This document shows positions 44,966 through 54,698 of a stretch of DNA of 55,473 nucleotides, in pieces. The notes beneath the pieces are model-generated. The model was not told the DNA's origin and did no database searches. It worked only from the letters and a program-made list of their open reading frames with translations. The DNA comes from Pseudomonas sp. QTF5 (GTDB lineage: Bacteria > Pseudomonadota > Gammaproteobacteria > Pseudomonadales > Pseudomonadaceae). The translations under genes were made by a program, and so were the position numbers. Position 1 is the first letter of the stretch. Every line of letters begins with the position of its first letter. The stretch covers positions 1-55,473 of the forward strand of contig NZ_AZRW02000019.1 of assembly GCF_000512695.2 (NCBI RefSeq). Reading direction: 5' to 3'.

Positions 44966-45824
44966 TGATGTCCAGCAACGCCTGAACCGCCGAAGAGGGC
45001 TCGACGCTCTTGAGGCTCAAGGCATAGACGCTGATCGGGACGGCAGGCGCCAGTGGGCAGGCATCGAGCCCGGCCGATTTGGCGCCGAGGGCGGTAAACG
45101 GGTCGACGATCGCCAGGCCTTCACCGGCCTCGACCATGCTGCGCATCATTTGATGAGTCTGGACCCGGGTCTGGATGACGGGAGCTGGGCGCAGCGCATG
45201 CAGCTTGTTGTCCAGCGCCGGGCTTAACGGATCGTGCCCTTCCAGGCCGACCATCGACTGACCGGCCAGGTCCTGCAGCGAGATGTACTTCTGTTTCGGT
45301 TGTAGCCAGCCATGGGGTGCCAGTAGCTGGAGCTTGCCTTGAGCGATGACCTGGCAATGGATATCGGCGTGGTCCGGGTCGTGCAGGCTCAGGCCCAGAT
45401 CGCTTTCACGCAGCAGCAGGCTTCTGACAATCTCCCGAGTCGGCTGGCTCAGGAGGGTGCAAGGTGCGTCGGGGAGGCGTCGGCGCAGGGCCGCAATGCT
45501 ATGTGGCAACAGGTGTTGTGCCAAAGGCGGGGTGCAGATGATTCGCAGGGGCGGGGCCAAGTATTGCTTGAGGCTGCTGGCCAGTCGCTGGACCGGCTCA
45601 AGGGCTTCGTAGACGTGGGCGATCTCGACCTGCAGCTCCCGCGCCTCGCGTGTGGCTTGCAGGCGACCACGCACGCTGGCAAACAGCATGAAACCCAACT
45701 GATCCTCGGCGTCACGCAGTGTGCGTTCGACCTCGGCCACCGGCAGCTGCAGCCATTCGGCGGCGGTGCCCAGATGGCCGGTCTGCAGGAGCGCCTGGAT
45801 CACTTCGATATGACGTAAACGCAT
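44931..45824 (-). CDS. LysR family transcriptional regulator
   Basis: A 297-residue regulator. The N-terminal winged helix is IEVIQALLQTGHLGTAAEWL and DAEDQLGFMLFASVRGRLQ; the effector domain begins at LRIICTPPLAQHLLPHS and includes LLLRESDLGLSLH and VEAGEGLAIVDPF. The HTH is rather diverged (VAEVERTLRDAE in place of the common PAVS-I pattern). It converges on the GNAT gene with a 35-base overlap of coding ends. Its target is unknown. Confidence 0.88.
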   Translation of the reverse strand: MRLRHIEVIQALLQTGHLGTAAEWLQLPVAEVERTLRDAEDQLGFMLFASVRGRLQATREARELQVEIAHVYEALEPVQRLASSLKQYLAPPLRIICTPPLAQHLLPHSIAALRRRLPDAPCTLLSQPTREIVRSLLLRESDLGLSLHDPDHADIHCQVIAQGKLQLLAPHGWLQPKQKYISLQDLAGQSMVGLEGHDPLSPALDNKLHALRPAPVIQTRVQTHQMMRSMVEAGEGLAIVDPFTALGAKSAGLDACPLAPAVPISVYALSLKSVEPSSAVQALLDIITEQAVAMLAS

Positions 45825-45912
45825 GCGTGAAGTCCATGTTCAGCAGGTGAGGGAGTCAGTCACTGAATCCTAACTCAAGTGCGCGCATATGACTTCTGCT
45901 CATAACAGCGGG

Positions 45913-46149
45913 TTATGAGGCCACGTTCGTTTCAGGTTCGCGAGTGAGGGTGACGCCCGATTGCACCAGCACAAATTCGTTGTCGTCGAGTTTGTTGATC
46001 CGGTCGCCAATGGCCAGTTTATAGGTGGTGACAGGCACCGAGCCGGCAAGGCCGTCGTGCGACGGGGTGGATTCCTGGAACTCATGCACGGAATAAACGC
46101 GGCCTTCCGCGTCTCTTGCATGGAACTGACCGATGAGTACTGCTGCCAT
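45913..46149 (-). CDS. 78-residue orphan protein
   Basis: I do not recognise a family. The protein is polar and predicted mostly beta: MAAVLIGQFHARDAEGRVYSV, then VPVTTYKLAIGDRINKLDDN and EFVLVQSGVTLTREPE. It has no signal peptide, membrane helix or cysteine. AGAGG lies about 10 bases upstream of the ATG. Similar short proteins of this style occur in Pseudomonas as hypothetical. It is divergent from the FMN reductase gene, with 184 bases between the starts. An overlapping frame at 45900-46181 has worse composition and is not called. Confidence 0.65.
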   Translation of the reverse strand: MAAVLIGQFHARDAEGRVYSVHEFQESTPSHDGLAGSVPVTTYKLAIGDRINKLDDNEFVLVQSGVTLTREPETNVAS

Positions 46150-46333
46150 CTGCTTAGAACCTCTGGAGATAAATCACTCAATTTGCGGTTCTGTAGACCG
46201 TGGTTGGGCGAGGTAAGTTTTCCTACAGGAAAAAAATAGTCAGGGGCGGCGTTTTTCCGTCGCCCACTGGTTGAATCGTCATTTGATCATCTATAACTAG
46301 AAGCTCTTCCCATCGGACAGTCGAGAATCTTCC

Positions 46334-46894
46334 ATGAGCAACGTCTACGAGATCGCCGTTCTGGTCGGCAGCCTGAGAAAAGCATCAATCAACCGCAAGG
46401 TCGCGCTGGCGCTGGCCGAACTGGCGCCTGCCAATCTGAAGCTGACTATCATCGAAATCGGTGATTTGCCGCTCTACAACGAAGACATCGATGGCGATTC
46501 ACCGCCGGCAGCCTACAGTACTTTCCGACAACAAGTGAGCTCATCCGACGCGGTGCTGTTCGTGACTCCGGAATACAACCGTTCGGTGCCAGCGCCGTTG
46601 AAGAATGCGATCGATGTGGGTTCGCGCCCCTATGGCAAGAGCGCCTGGAACGGCAAGCCGGGTGCGGTGATCAGCGTTTCACCGGGCGCCGTGGGCGGGT
46701 TTGGGGCCAACCATAACGTGCGCCAGTCTATGGTGTTTCTCAATGTGCCGTGCATGCAGCAGCCGGAAGCCTATCTGGGCGGTGCCGGTTCAGCGTTCGA
46801 CGAGGCGGGCAAGTTGTCAGAGTCGGTCAGGCCGTTCTTGCAGAAATTCATCGATGCGTATGCGCTGTGGGTTGAGCAGCATAAAAAGCTATGA
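46334..46894 (+). CDS. NADPH-dependent FMN reductase (ChrR/azoreductase-like)
   Basis: A 186-residue flavodoxin-fold oxidoreductase. The FMN phosphate loop is GSLRKASINRKVA, and PEYNRSVPAPLKNAIDVGSRP is the flavin isoalloxazine loop. Such enzymes reduce quinones, azo dyes or chromate with NADPH; the natural role is usually quinone or oxidative-stress protection. Cytoplasmic, no signal. Length matches the family. No clear ribosome site is seen, though the opening MSNVYEIAVLVGSL is family-typical. REP elements follow it. Confidence 0.88.
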   Translation: MSNVYEIAVLVGSLRKASINRKVALALAELAPANLKLTIIEIGDLPLYNEDIDGDSPPAAYSTFRQQVSSSDAVLFVTPEYNRSVPAPLKNAIDVGSRPYGKSAWNGKPGAVISVSPGAVGGFGANHNVRQSMVFLNVPCMQQPEAYLGGAGSAFDEAGKLSESVRPFLQKFIDAYALWVEQHKKL

Positions 46895-46940
46895 CCCGTT
46901 TACGTGGCGCTGATTAATTCTTGTGGTCAGCCACAATCCC

Positions 46941-47082
46941 TGTGGGAGCGGGCTTGCTCGCGAAAGCGGTGTATCAGGAAACATCAATGTTGACTGTTCC
47001 GCCGTCTTCTTGAGCAAGCCCGCTCCCACAGGGATCTTCGTGCAATCAGTCGATCTCGTGTGGGTGCGAGCCTGCTCGCGAT
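46941..47082. repeat. REP pair plus a third REP unit
   Basis: An inverted REP pair at 46941-47030, whose right unit is slightly diverged (CTTGAGCAAGCCCGCTCCCA), then a third forward unit from 47059 (TGTGGGTGCGAGCCTGCTCG). Confidence 0.9.
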
Positions 47083-47107
47083 AGGGCCGGTCCATTCACC
47101 ACAAAAT

Positions 47108-48112
<1,005 letters not shown>

Positions 48113-48182
48113 CTACGCCGCGCTTTCGCCCATAATCGTGTTTTTCGCCGTCGCAGGCCCTCCGCGTCCCAATAGGAGCCCC

Positions 48183-49073
48183 ATGGAGCAATTTCGTAAT
48201 ATCGGCATCATCGGTCGCCTGGGCAGTTCTCAGGTGCTGGATACCGTCCGCCGACTGAAACGGTTTCTGCTCGATCGTCACCTGCATGTGATCCTCGAAG
48301 ACACCATCGCCGAAGTCCTGCCGGGCCATGGCCTGCAAACTTCGTCGCGCAAGATGCTCGGTGAAGTCTGTGACATGGTGATTGTGGTCGGTGGTGATGG
48401 CAGCCTGCTGGGCGCCGCCCGGGCGCTGGCCAAGCACAATATTCCGGTGCTCGGCATCAACCGGGGTAGCCTGGGGTTCCTGACCGATATTCGTCCCGAT
48501 GAGCTGGAAGTCAAAGTCGCCGAAGTGCTCGACGGCCACTATCTGGTGGAAAACCGCTTCCTCCTGCAAGCCGAAGTCCGTCGTCACGCCGAAGCCATCG
48601 GCCAAGGCGATGCACTGAACGATGTGGTGCTGCACCCCGGTAAATCGACTCGGATGATCGAGTTCGAGTTGTACATCGACGGCCAGTTCGTCTGCAGCCA
48701 GAAGGCCGACGGCCTGATCGTTGCCACGCCGACCGGTTCGACCGCCTACGCCTTGTCGGCAGGCGGCCCGATCATGCATCCCAAGCTCGACGCTATTGTG
48801 ATTGTGCCGATGTACCCCCATACCTTGTCAGGTAGGCCGATCGTGGTCGATGGCAACAGTGAGCTGAAAATCGTCGTGTCCAAAGATATGCAGATTTACC
48901 CGCAAGTCTCCTGTGACGGGCAGAATCACTTCACCTGCGCGCCCGGTGACACCATCACCATCAGCAAAAAAGCGCAGAAGCTGCGGCTGATTCATCCGCT
49001 GGACCACAACTACTATGAGGTCTGCCGGACCAAGCTCGGCTGGGGCAGCAAGTTGGGTGGTGGAGGCGACTGA
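48183..49073 (+). CDS. nadK: NAD kinase
   Basis: A 296-residue cytoplasmic kinase that makes NADP from NAD. The catalytic GGDGSLLGAARAL motif is near residue 64, followed by INRGSLGFLTDI, ALNDVVLHPGK and the C-terminal ATPTGSTAYALSAGGPI with LSGRPIVV. The ATG at 48183 follows a strong TAGGAGCCCC site and gives the family start EQFRNIGIIG; a longer frame to 48138 is unlikely. Its stop overlaps the next start (TGATG), opening a chain of coupled genes that runs to pepN. Confidence 0.96.
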   Translation: MEQFRNIGIIGRLGSSQVLDTVRRLKRFLLDRHLHVILEDTIAEVLPGHGLQTSSRKMLGEVCDMVIVVGGDGSLLGAARALAKHNIPVLGINRGSLGFLTDIRPDELEVKVAEVLDGHYLVENRFLLQAEVRRHAEAIGQGDALNDVVLHPGKSTRMIEFELYIDGQFVCSQKADGLIVATPTGSTAYALSAGGPIMHPKLDAIVIVPMYPHTLSGRPIVVDGNSELKIVVSKDMQIYPQVSCDGQNHFTCAPGDTITISKKAQKLRLIHPLDHNYYEVCRTKLGWGSKLGGGGD

Positions 49074-50044
49074 TGCTCGATCCCGCGCGTAGCTACGACC
49101 TGATCGGTGACGTGCACGGTTGCGCTCTGACCCTTGAGCACTTGCTCGACCGGCTCGGTTACCACAAACAGGCGGGTGTCTGGCGGCATCCGTCGCGCAT
49201 GGCGGTGTTCCTCGGCGACATCATCGACCGCGGCCCGCGGATTCGCGAGGCGCTGCACATCGTCCACGACATGGTCGAGGCCGGCCAGGCGCTGTGCATC
49301 ATGGGCAACCATGAATTCAACGCCCTCGGCTGGAGCACGCCGGCGTTACCGGGCAGTGGCCAGCAGTTCGTGCGTGAACATACGCCACGCCACGCGCGCC
49401 TGCTCAAGGAAACCCTGACCCAGTTCGAAGACCATCCCGCGGAGTGGCATGACTTCCTGCAATGGTTCTATAAGCTGCCATTGTTCGTCGATGCCGGGCG
49501 TTTCCGGGTGGTGCATGCCTGCTGGGATGCCGGCCTGATCGAGCCGTTGCGCGGGTTGTTCCCCGACGGCTGCATCGATGAGCACTTCCTCCAGGCCTCC
49601 GCGGTGCCAGGCAGTTTTGCCTGCACCGTGTTCGATCGCCTGTTGCGCGGCACCGACATGCGTTTGCCCCATGGGTTGACCATGACCAGCGGCGACGGCT
49701 TGACGCGCTCGTTTTTCCGCACCAAGTTCTGGGAAGACGACCCGCAAACCTACGGAGATATCGTGTTCCAGCCCGACGCCTTGCCTGAGCCGGTAGCCCG
49801 CACGCCACTGTCGTCCACCGAAAAAGACAACTTGCTGCGCTACGGCGTCGATGAGCCGTTGTTGTTCGTCGGCCACTACTGGCGCAGCGGCAAACCGGCG
49901 CCGATCCGCCCGAACCTGGCGTGCCTGGATTACAGCGCGGTGCTCTACGGAAAACTGGTCGCTTATCGTCTGGATCAGGAAACCCGTCTCGACCCGCATA
50001 AGTTCGTCTGGGTCGATGTCGAGCGGCCGGAGGTGCTGCAATGA
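49073..50044 (+). CDS. calcineurin-like metallophosphoesterase
   Basis: A 323-residue phosphoesterase with the dinuclear metal motifs in order: GDVHG (13-17), GDIIDRGPRIRE, GNHEFNALG, then HAC and the later FVGHYWRSG. The family includes PrpE-type serine/threonine and diadenosine tetraphosphate phosphatases; the substrate is not known here. It overlaps nadK upstream by one base and rhomboid downstream by four bases (ATGA), so it is translated as part of one unit. P. aeruginosa has the same gene in the same place (PA3087). Confidence 0.9.
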   Translation: MLDPARSYDLIGDVHGCALTLEHLLDRLGYHKQAGVWRHPSRMAVFLGDIIDRGPRIREALHIVHDMVEAGQALCIMGNHEFNALGWSTPALPGSGQQFVREHTPRHARLLKETLTQFEDHPAEWHDFLQWFYKLPLFVDAGRFRVVHACWDAGLIEPLRGLFPDGCIDEHFLQASAVPGSFACTVFDRLLRGTDMRLPHGLTMTSGDGLTRSFFRTKFWEDDPQTYGDIVFQPDALPEPVARTPLSSTEKDNLLRYGVDEPLLFVGHYWRSGKPAPIRPNLACLDYSAVLYGKLVAYRLDQETRLDPHKFVWVDVERPEVLQ

Positions 50045-50910
50045 CGGCGGTGGCGGTATTGCGTCTGCCTCTGGCGGTGGATTTGAGCGGGTTCGTCAAA
50101 CTGCTGCAGCGCATGCAAGTGCCCCATCGGGTCAGCGAAGAAGCGGGCGAGCAAGTGCTGTGGGTGCCGGCCAACATCAGCGAAGACGTGCGCTCATTGT
50201 ACGAACGCTTTCCGGCGGGCGACCCCGATCAGCAACTGGATATCCCGATCGAGCAAACGCGGCAGCGTCCGGGTTTCGCCGAACAGTTGCGTCACAGCAA
50301 GGCTACGGCGTTGGTGCTGTTGCTGAGCCTGATCGTCGCCATGGTGACCCTGCTTGGCGAAAACCTCGAGACGATGCGCTGGCTGACCTTCCTCGATTTT
50401 CGTGTGATCGGCGACTACATCCATTTCACGCCATTGGCCGACAGCCTGGCGGCGGGGCAGTGGTGGCGTCTGGTGACGCCGATGCTGATCCACTTCGGCA
50501 TCCTGCACCTGGCCATGAACGGCATGTGGTACTGGGAGCTGGGGCGGCGCATCGAGTCGCGTCAGGGCAGCATCAACCTGATCGGCCTGACGCTGCTGTT
50601 CAGCCTGGTGTCCAACTATGCCCAGTTCGTTTTCGGCGGCCCGAGCCTGTTTGGCGGGTTGTCCGGGGTGCTGTACGGCTTGCTCGGGCATTGCTGGATT
50701 TTCCAGGTCCTGTCGCCGAACCCGGCTTATCGCCTGCCCCGAGGGGTGTTGGTGATGATGCTGGTGTGGTTGCTGCTGTGCCTGTCGGGGCTTGTCTCAA
50801 TGATCGGCTTCGGTGAAATTGCCAACGCGGCCCACGTCAGCGGGTTACTCATCGGATGCTTCACCGGTTTGTTGGGCGGTTTGTACAACCGCCGTAAACT
50901 GGCCGTCTAA
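50041..50910 (+). CDS. rhomboid family intramembrane serine protease (GlpG-like)
   Basis: A 289-residue inner-membrane protease. A soluble N-terminal domain (about 1-85) resembles the GlpG cytoplasmic domain. The membrane part has about six helices with the nucleophile GLSG in FGGLSGVLYGLLGH and the catalytic His in NAAHVSGLLIG; the WWRLVTPMLIHFGILHLAMN loop region is characteristic. It cleaves single-pass membrane substrates, which are mostly unknown in Pseudomonas. It overlaps the phosphatase gene by 4 bases. Confidence 0.93.
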   Translation: MTAVAVLRLPLAVDLSGFVKLLQRMQVPHRVSEEAGEQVLWVPANISEDVRSLYERFPAGDPDQQLDIPIEQTRQRPGFAEQLRHSKATALVLLLSLIVAMVTLLGENLETMRWLTFLDFRVIGDYIHFTPLADSLAAGQWWRLVTPMLIHFGILHLAMNGMWYWELGRRIESRQGSINLIGLTLLFSLVSNYAQFVFGGPSLFGGLSGVLYGLLGHCWIFQVLSPNPAYRLPRGVLVMMLVWLLLCLSGLVSMIGFGEIANAAHVSGLLIGCFTGLLGGLYNRRKLAV

Positions 50911-50942
50911 AACAGTTATGAATAAAGAGCGCGGAGCCCTTG

Positions 50943-51203
50943 ATGTCCTCTTTTAACGAAATGATCAAAAACATCACCCCGGATATCTACCAGAGCCTGA
51001 AATTGGCGGTGGAAATCGGCAAATGGTCCGACGGTGGCAAACTCACCGCCGAGCAGCGCGAACTGTCCCTGCAAGCGATGATCGCCTGGGAAATCCAGAA
51101 CCTGCCCGAGGAAGAACGCACCGGCTACATGGGCCCGCAGGAATGCGCGTCGAAGTCGATTGAAGTGCCAAACATTCTGTTCAAATCGGATGCCATCCAT
51201 TGA
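50943..51203 (+). CDS. DUF1315/YeaC family protein
   Basis: An 86-residue soluble protein matching YeaC/DUF1315: FNEMIKNITPDIYQSLKLAVE, IGKWSDGGKLTAEQRELSLQAMIAW (helical) and the closing ECASKSIEVPNILFKSD. Function is unknown in E. coli and Pseudomonas. GGAGCCCTTG precedes the ATG at 50943. Its last bases overlap the TTG start of the DUF2797 gene, so the two are coupled. Confidence 0.88.
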   Translation: MSSFNEMIKNITPDIYQSLKLAVEIGKWSDGGKLTAEQRELSLQAMIAWEIQNLPEEERTGYMGPQECASKSIEVPNILFKSDAIH

Positions 51204-52030
51204 TCGAGATTGGCCGCGGTGCAATCAGCAAAATGTCGGCGCGCCTTGACGGGCCGAACGTTCAGTACGCTTTTCGTCTGGGCGACGCCGAGGTGCCGGT
51301 CAATCCGTTGATCGGCACCACGGTGCGCCTGGAATACCTGGGGGCGATCCACTGCACCCATTGCGGACGCAAGACCAAAACCAGTTTCAGCCAGGGTTAC
51401 TGCTACCCGTGCATGACCAAACTGGCCCAGTGCGACCTCTGCATCATGAGCCCGGAACGTTGCCACTACGACGCCGGCACCTGCCGTGATCCAGAGTGGG
51501 GCGAAAAATTCTGCATGACCGATCATGTGGTGTATCTGGCCAATTCGTCGGGAATCAAGGTCGGCATCACCCGCGCCACGCAGCTGCCCACCCGTTGGCT
51601 CGATCAGGGCGCCAGCCAGGCCTTGCCGATCATGCGCGTTGCGACCCGCCAGCAGTCGGGCTTCGTCGAAGACCTGTTCCGCAGCCAGGTAGCCGACAAG
51701 ACCAACTGGCGTGCTTTACTCAAGGGCGATGCCGTATCGGTGGACCTGGCGCAGGTTCGCGATCAGCTGTTCGACAGCTGCGCCGAAGGCCTGCAAACAT
51801 TGCAGGAACGATTTGGCCTACAAGCAATCCAGACCATTACCGATGTCGAACCGCTCGAGATCCGCTATCCGATCGAGCAATACCCGGCCAAGATTGTCAG
51901 CTTCAACCTGGACAAGAACCCGATTGCCGAAGGCACGCTGCTGGGAATCAAGGGCCAATACCTGATTTTCGACACCGGCGTGATCAATATTCGTAAATAC
52001 ACGGCCTACCAGCTCGCCGTGCATCAGTAA
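51200..52030 (+). CDS. DUF2797 protein: Cys-rich zinc-like module plus GIY-YIG-like segment
   Basis: A 276-residue protein of DUF2797. A zinc-ribbon-like region (about 51-101) has CTHCGRKTK, CYPCMTKLAQCDLC, SPERCHYDAGTC and KFC. Next, VVYLANSSGIKVGITR with RWLDQGASQALP and FVEDLFRSQ resembles the GIY-YIG nuclease order of VYL, KVG, Arg and Glu (inference). The function is unknown. The start is a TTG at 51200 that overlaps the YeaC stop; the first ATG (51233) would cut a conserved IEIGRGAISK segment. It ends 10 bases before pepN. Confidence 0.82.
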   Translation: MIEIGRGAISKMSARLDGPNVQYAFRLGDAEVPVNPLIGTTVRLEYLGAIHCTHCGRKTKTSFSQGYCYPCMTKLAQCDLCIMSPERCHYDAGTCRDPEWGEKFCMTDHVVYLANSSGIKVGITRATQLPTRWLDQGASQALPIMRVATRQQSGFVEDLFRSQVADKTNWRALLKGDAVSVDLAQVRDQLFDSCAEGLQTLQERFGLQAIQTITDVEPLEIRYPIEQYPAKIVSFNLDKNPIAEGTLLGIKGQYLIFDTGVINIRKYTAYQLAVHQ

Positions 52031-52040
52031 GGATTCCAGC

Positions 52041-54698
52041 ATGCGCACCGAACAACCGAAGATGATCTACCTGAAGGACTATCAGGCGCCTGAGTACCTG
52101 ATCGACGAGACGCACCTGACCTTCGAGTTGTTCGAGGACCACAGCCTGGTCCATGCGCAACTGGTGATGCGCCGCAATCCTGAACGTGGCCCGGGCTTGC
52201 CGCCGCTGGTGCTGGACGGTCAGCAACTCGAGCTGCTGTCGGTGACATTGGCCGATCGCGAACTGAGCGCCGCCGACTACCAACTCACCGAGAACCACTT
52301 GACCCTGCAACCGACCGACACAAGCTTCACGGTCGACACCAGCGTCCGGATCCACCCGGAAACCAACACCGCCCTGGAAGGCCTGTACAAATCCGGCACC
52401 ATGTTCTGCACCCAGTGCGAGGCCGAAGGTTTCCGCAAGATCACCTATTACCTCGACCGTCCGGACGTGATGAGCACCTTCACCACCACGGTGGTTGCCG
52501 AGCAGCACAGCTATCCGGTGCTGCTGTCCAACGGCAACCCGATTGCCTCAGGTCCCGGCGAAGAAGGCCGGCACTGGGCGACCTGGGAAGACCCGTTCAA
52601 GAAACCCGCTTACCTGTTCGCGCTGGTGGCCGGTGACCTGTGGTGCGTCGAAGACACTTTCACCACCATGACCGAGCGCTCCGTGGCGCTGCGCATCTAT
52701 GTCGAGCCGGAAAACATCGACAAGTGCCAGCACGCCATGAACAGCCTGAAGAAGTCGATGCGTTGGGACGAAGAGGTTTACGGTCGCGAGTACGACCTGG
52801 ACATCTTCATGATCGTCGCGGTCAACGACTTCAACATGGGCGCCATGGAAAACAAGGGCCTCAACATCTTCAACTCCAGCGCCGTGCTGGCCCGCGCCGA
52901 AACGGCTACCGACGCCGCGCACCAACGGGTGGAAGCGATCGTTGCCCACGAATACTTCCACAACTGGTCGGGTAACCGCGTGACCTGCCGCGACTGGTTC
53001 CAGCTGTCGCTGAAGGAAGGCTTCACCGTGTTTCGCGATTCCGGCTTCTCCGCCGACATGAACTCGGCCACGGTCAAGCGCATCCAGGACGTGGCGTACC
53101 TGCGCACCCATCAGTTTGCCGAAGACGCCGGCCCGATGGCCCACGCCGTGCGCCCGGACAGCTTCATCGAGATTTCCAACTTTTACACCCTGACCGTGTA
53201 CGAAAAGGGTTCGGAAGTGGTCGGCATGATCCACACCTTGCTTGGCGCTGACGGTTTCCGCAAAGGCAGCGACCTGTACTTCGAACGCCATGACGGCCAG
53301 GCCGTGACCTGCGACGACTTCATCAAGGCCATGGAAGACGCCAATGGCGTTGACCTGACCCAGTTCAAACGTTGGTACAGCCAGGCCGGCACACCGCGTT
53401 TGGCGGTAAGCGAGTCCTACAATGCCGCAGCGAAAACCTACAGCCTGACCTTCCGCCAGAGCTGCCCGGAAACCCCGGACAAGGTGGAAAAATTGCCGTT
53501 CGTGATTCCGGTGGAACTGGGCCTGCTGGACAGCAAGGGTGGTGAGATTGCCCTGCGTCTTGCTGGTGAAGCCAGTGCTCAAGGCACCTCGCGGGTTATT
53601 TCGGTGACTGAAGCCGAGCAGACCTTCACCTTCATCGACATTGCTGAAAAGCCGCTGCCTTCGTTGCTGCGCGGCTTCTCGGCGCCGGTGAAATTGAGCT
53701 TCCCGTACGATCGCGATCAGCTGATGTTCCTGATGCAGCACGACAGCGACGGATTCAACCGCTGGGATGCCGGTCAGCAACTGTCGGTGCAGGTGCTGCA
53801 AGAGTTGATCGAACAGCAACAGAAGGGTGAAACGCTGGTGCTGGATCAGCGTTTGGTTTCAGCGCTGCGTACCGTGCTGTCCGACGAGACGCTGGATCAG
53901 GCGATGGTCGCCGAAATGCTTTCGCTGCCGGGCGAGGCGTATCTGACCGAGATCAGTGAAGTGGCTGACGTCGACGCCATTCACACGGCTCGCGAGTTTG
54001 CCCGAAAGCAATTGGCTGAAGGCTTGTTTGAGGCATTGTGGCTGCGTTATCAGGCCAATCGCGATCTCTCGAAGAAAACGCCGTATGTGGCCGAAGCCGA
54101 GCATTTCGCCCGCCGCGCGCTGCAAAACATTGCGCTGTCGTACCTGATGCTCAGCGGCAAGCCGGAAGTGTTGGCGGCAACCCTTGAACAGTTCGACACC
54201 AGCGACAACATGACCGAGCGTCTGACGGCGTTGGCGGTGGTGGTGAATTCGCCGTTCGAAGAGCAGAAAGCCACGGCGTTGGCGACCTTCGCCGAACACT
54301 TCAAGGACAATCCGCTGGTCATGGATCAGTGGTTCAGCGTCCAGGCTGGCAGCACGTTGCCGGGTGGCCTGGAGCGGGTCAAAGCCTTGATGCAACACCC
54401 GGCGTTCACGATCAAGAACCCGAACAAGGTACGGGCACTGATCGGCGCGTTTGCCGGGCAAAACCTGATCAACTTCCATGCGGCGGATGGTTCCGGGTAT
54501 CGGTTCCTGGCGGATCTGGTGATTGAACTCAACGGCTTCAATCCGCAGATTGCCTCTCGCCAACTGGCGCCGCTGACTCGCTGGCGTAAATACGACAGCG
54601 CTCGACAGGCGTTGATGAAAGGTGAGCTGGAGCGGATTCGCGCTTCGGGGCAACTGTCCAGCGACGTGTTCGAAGTGGTCAGCAAAAGCCTGGCCTGA
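52041..54698 (+). CDS. pepN: aminopeptidase N (M1 family)
   Basis: An 885-residue cytoplasmic zinc metallopeptidase that removes N-terminal residues from peptides. The exopeptidase motif GAMENKGLN lies at about 267-275 and the zinc site HEYFHNW at 303-309, with the second Glu following some 19 residues later (LKEGFTVFRD). The N-terminal beta domain begins IYLKDYQAPEYLIDETHL. Length fits E. coli PepN (870). AAGGATTCCAGC precedes the ATG. It closes the nadK-to-pepN gene chain; beyond it lie only repeats to the end of the window. Confidence 0.97.
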   Translation: MRTEQPKMIYLKDYQAPEYLIDETHLTFELFEDHSLVHAQLVMRRNPERGPGLPPLVLDGQQLELLSVTLADRELSAADYQLTENHLTLQPTDTSFTVDTSVRIHPETNTALEGLYKSGTMFCTQCEAEGFRKITYYLDRPDVMSTFTTTVVAEQHSYPVLLSNGNPIASGPGEEGRHWATWEDPFKKPAYLFALVAGDLWCVEDTFTTMTERSVALRIYVEPENIDKCQHAMNSLKKSMRWDEEVYGREYDLDIFMIVAVNDFNMGAMENKGLNIFNSSAVLARAETATDAAHQRVEAIVAHEYFHNWSGNRVTCRDWFQLSLKEGFTVFRDSGFSADMNSATVKRIQDVAYLRTHQFAEDAGPMAHAVRPDSFIEISNFYTLTVYEKGSEVVGMIHTLLGADGFRKGSDLYFERHDGQAVTCDDFIKAMEDANGVDLTQFKRWYSQAGTPRLAVSESYNAAAKTYSLTFRQSCPETPDKVEKLPFVIPVELGLLDSKGGEIALRLAGEASAQGTSRVISVTEAEQTFTFIDIAEKPLPSLLRGFSAPVKLSFPYDRDQLMFLMQHDSDGFNRWDAGQQLSVQVLQELIEQQQKGETLVLDQRLVSALRTVLSDETLDQAMVAEMLSLPGEAYLTEISEVADVDAIHTAREFARKQLAEGLFEALWLRYQANRDLSKKTPYVAEAEHFARRALQNIALSYLMLSGKPEVLAATLEQFDTSDNMTERLTALAVVVNSPFEEQKATALATFAEHFKDNPLVMDQWFSVQAGSTLPGGLERVKALMQHPAFTIKNPNKVRALIGAFAGQNLINFHAADGSGYRFLADLVIELNGFNPQIASRQLAPLTRWRKYDSARQALMKGELERIRASGQLSSDVFEVVSKSLA

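Noticed and set aside
45900..46181. A 93-codon frame overlapping the 78-residue orphan
   Set aside because: Ser/Pro/Trp-rich out-of-frame translation; the 78-codon frame has the better ribosome site and composition.
52548..53819. A 423-codon open frame antisense to pepN
   Set aside because: Antisense shadow with no motif or ribosome site; pepN is certain on the other strand.
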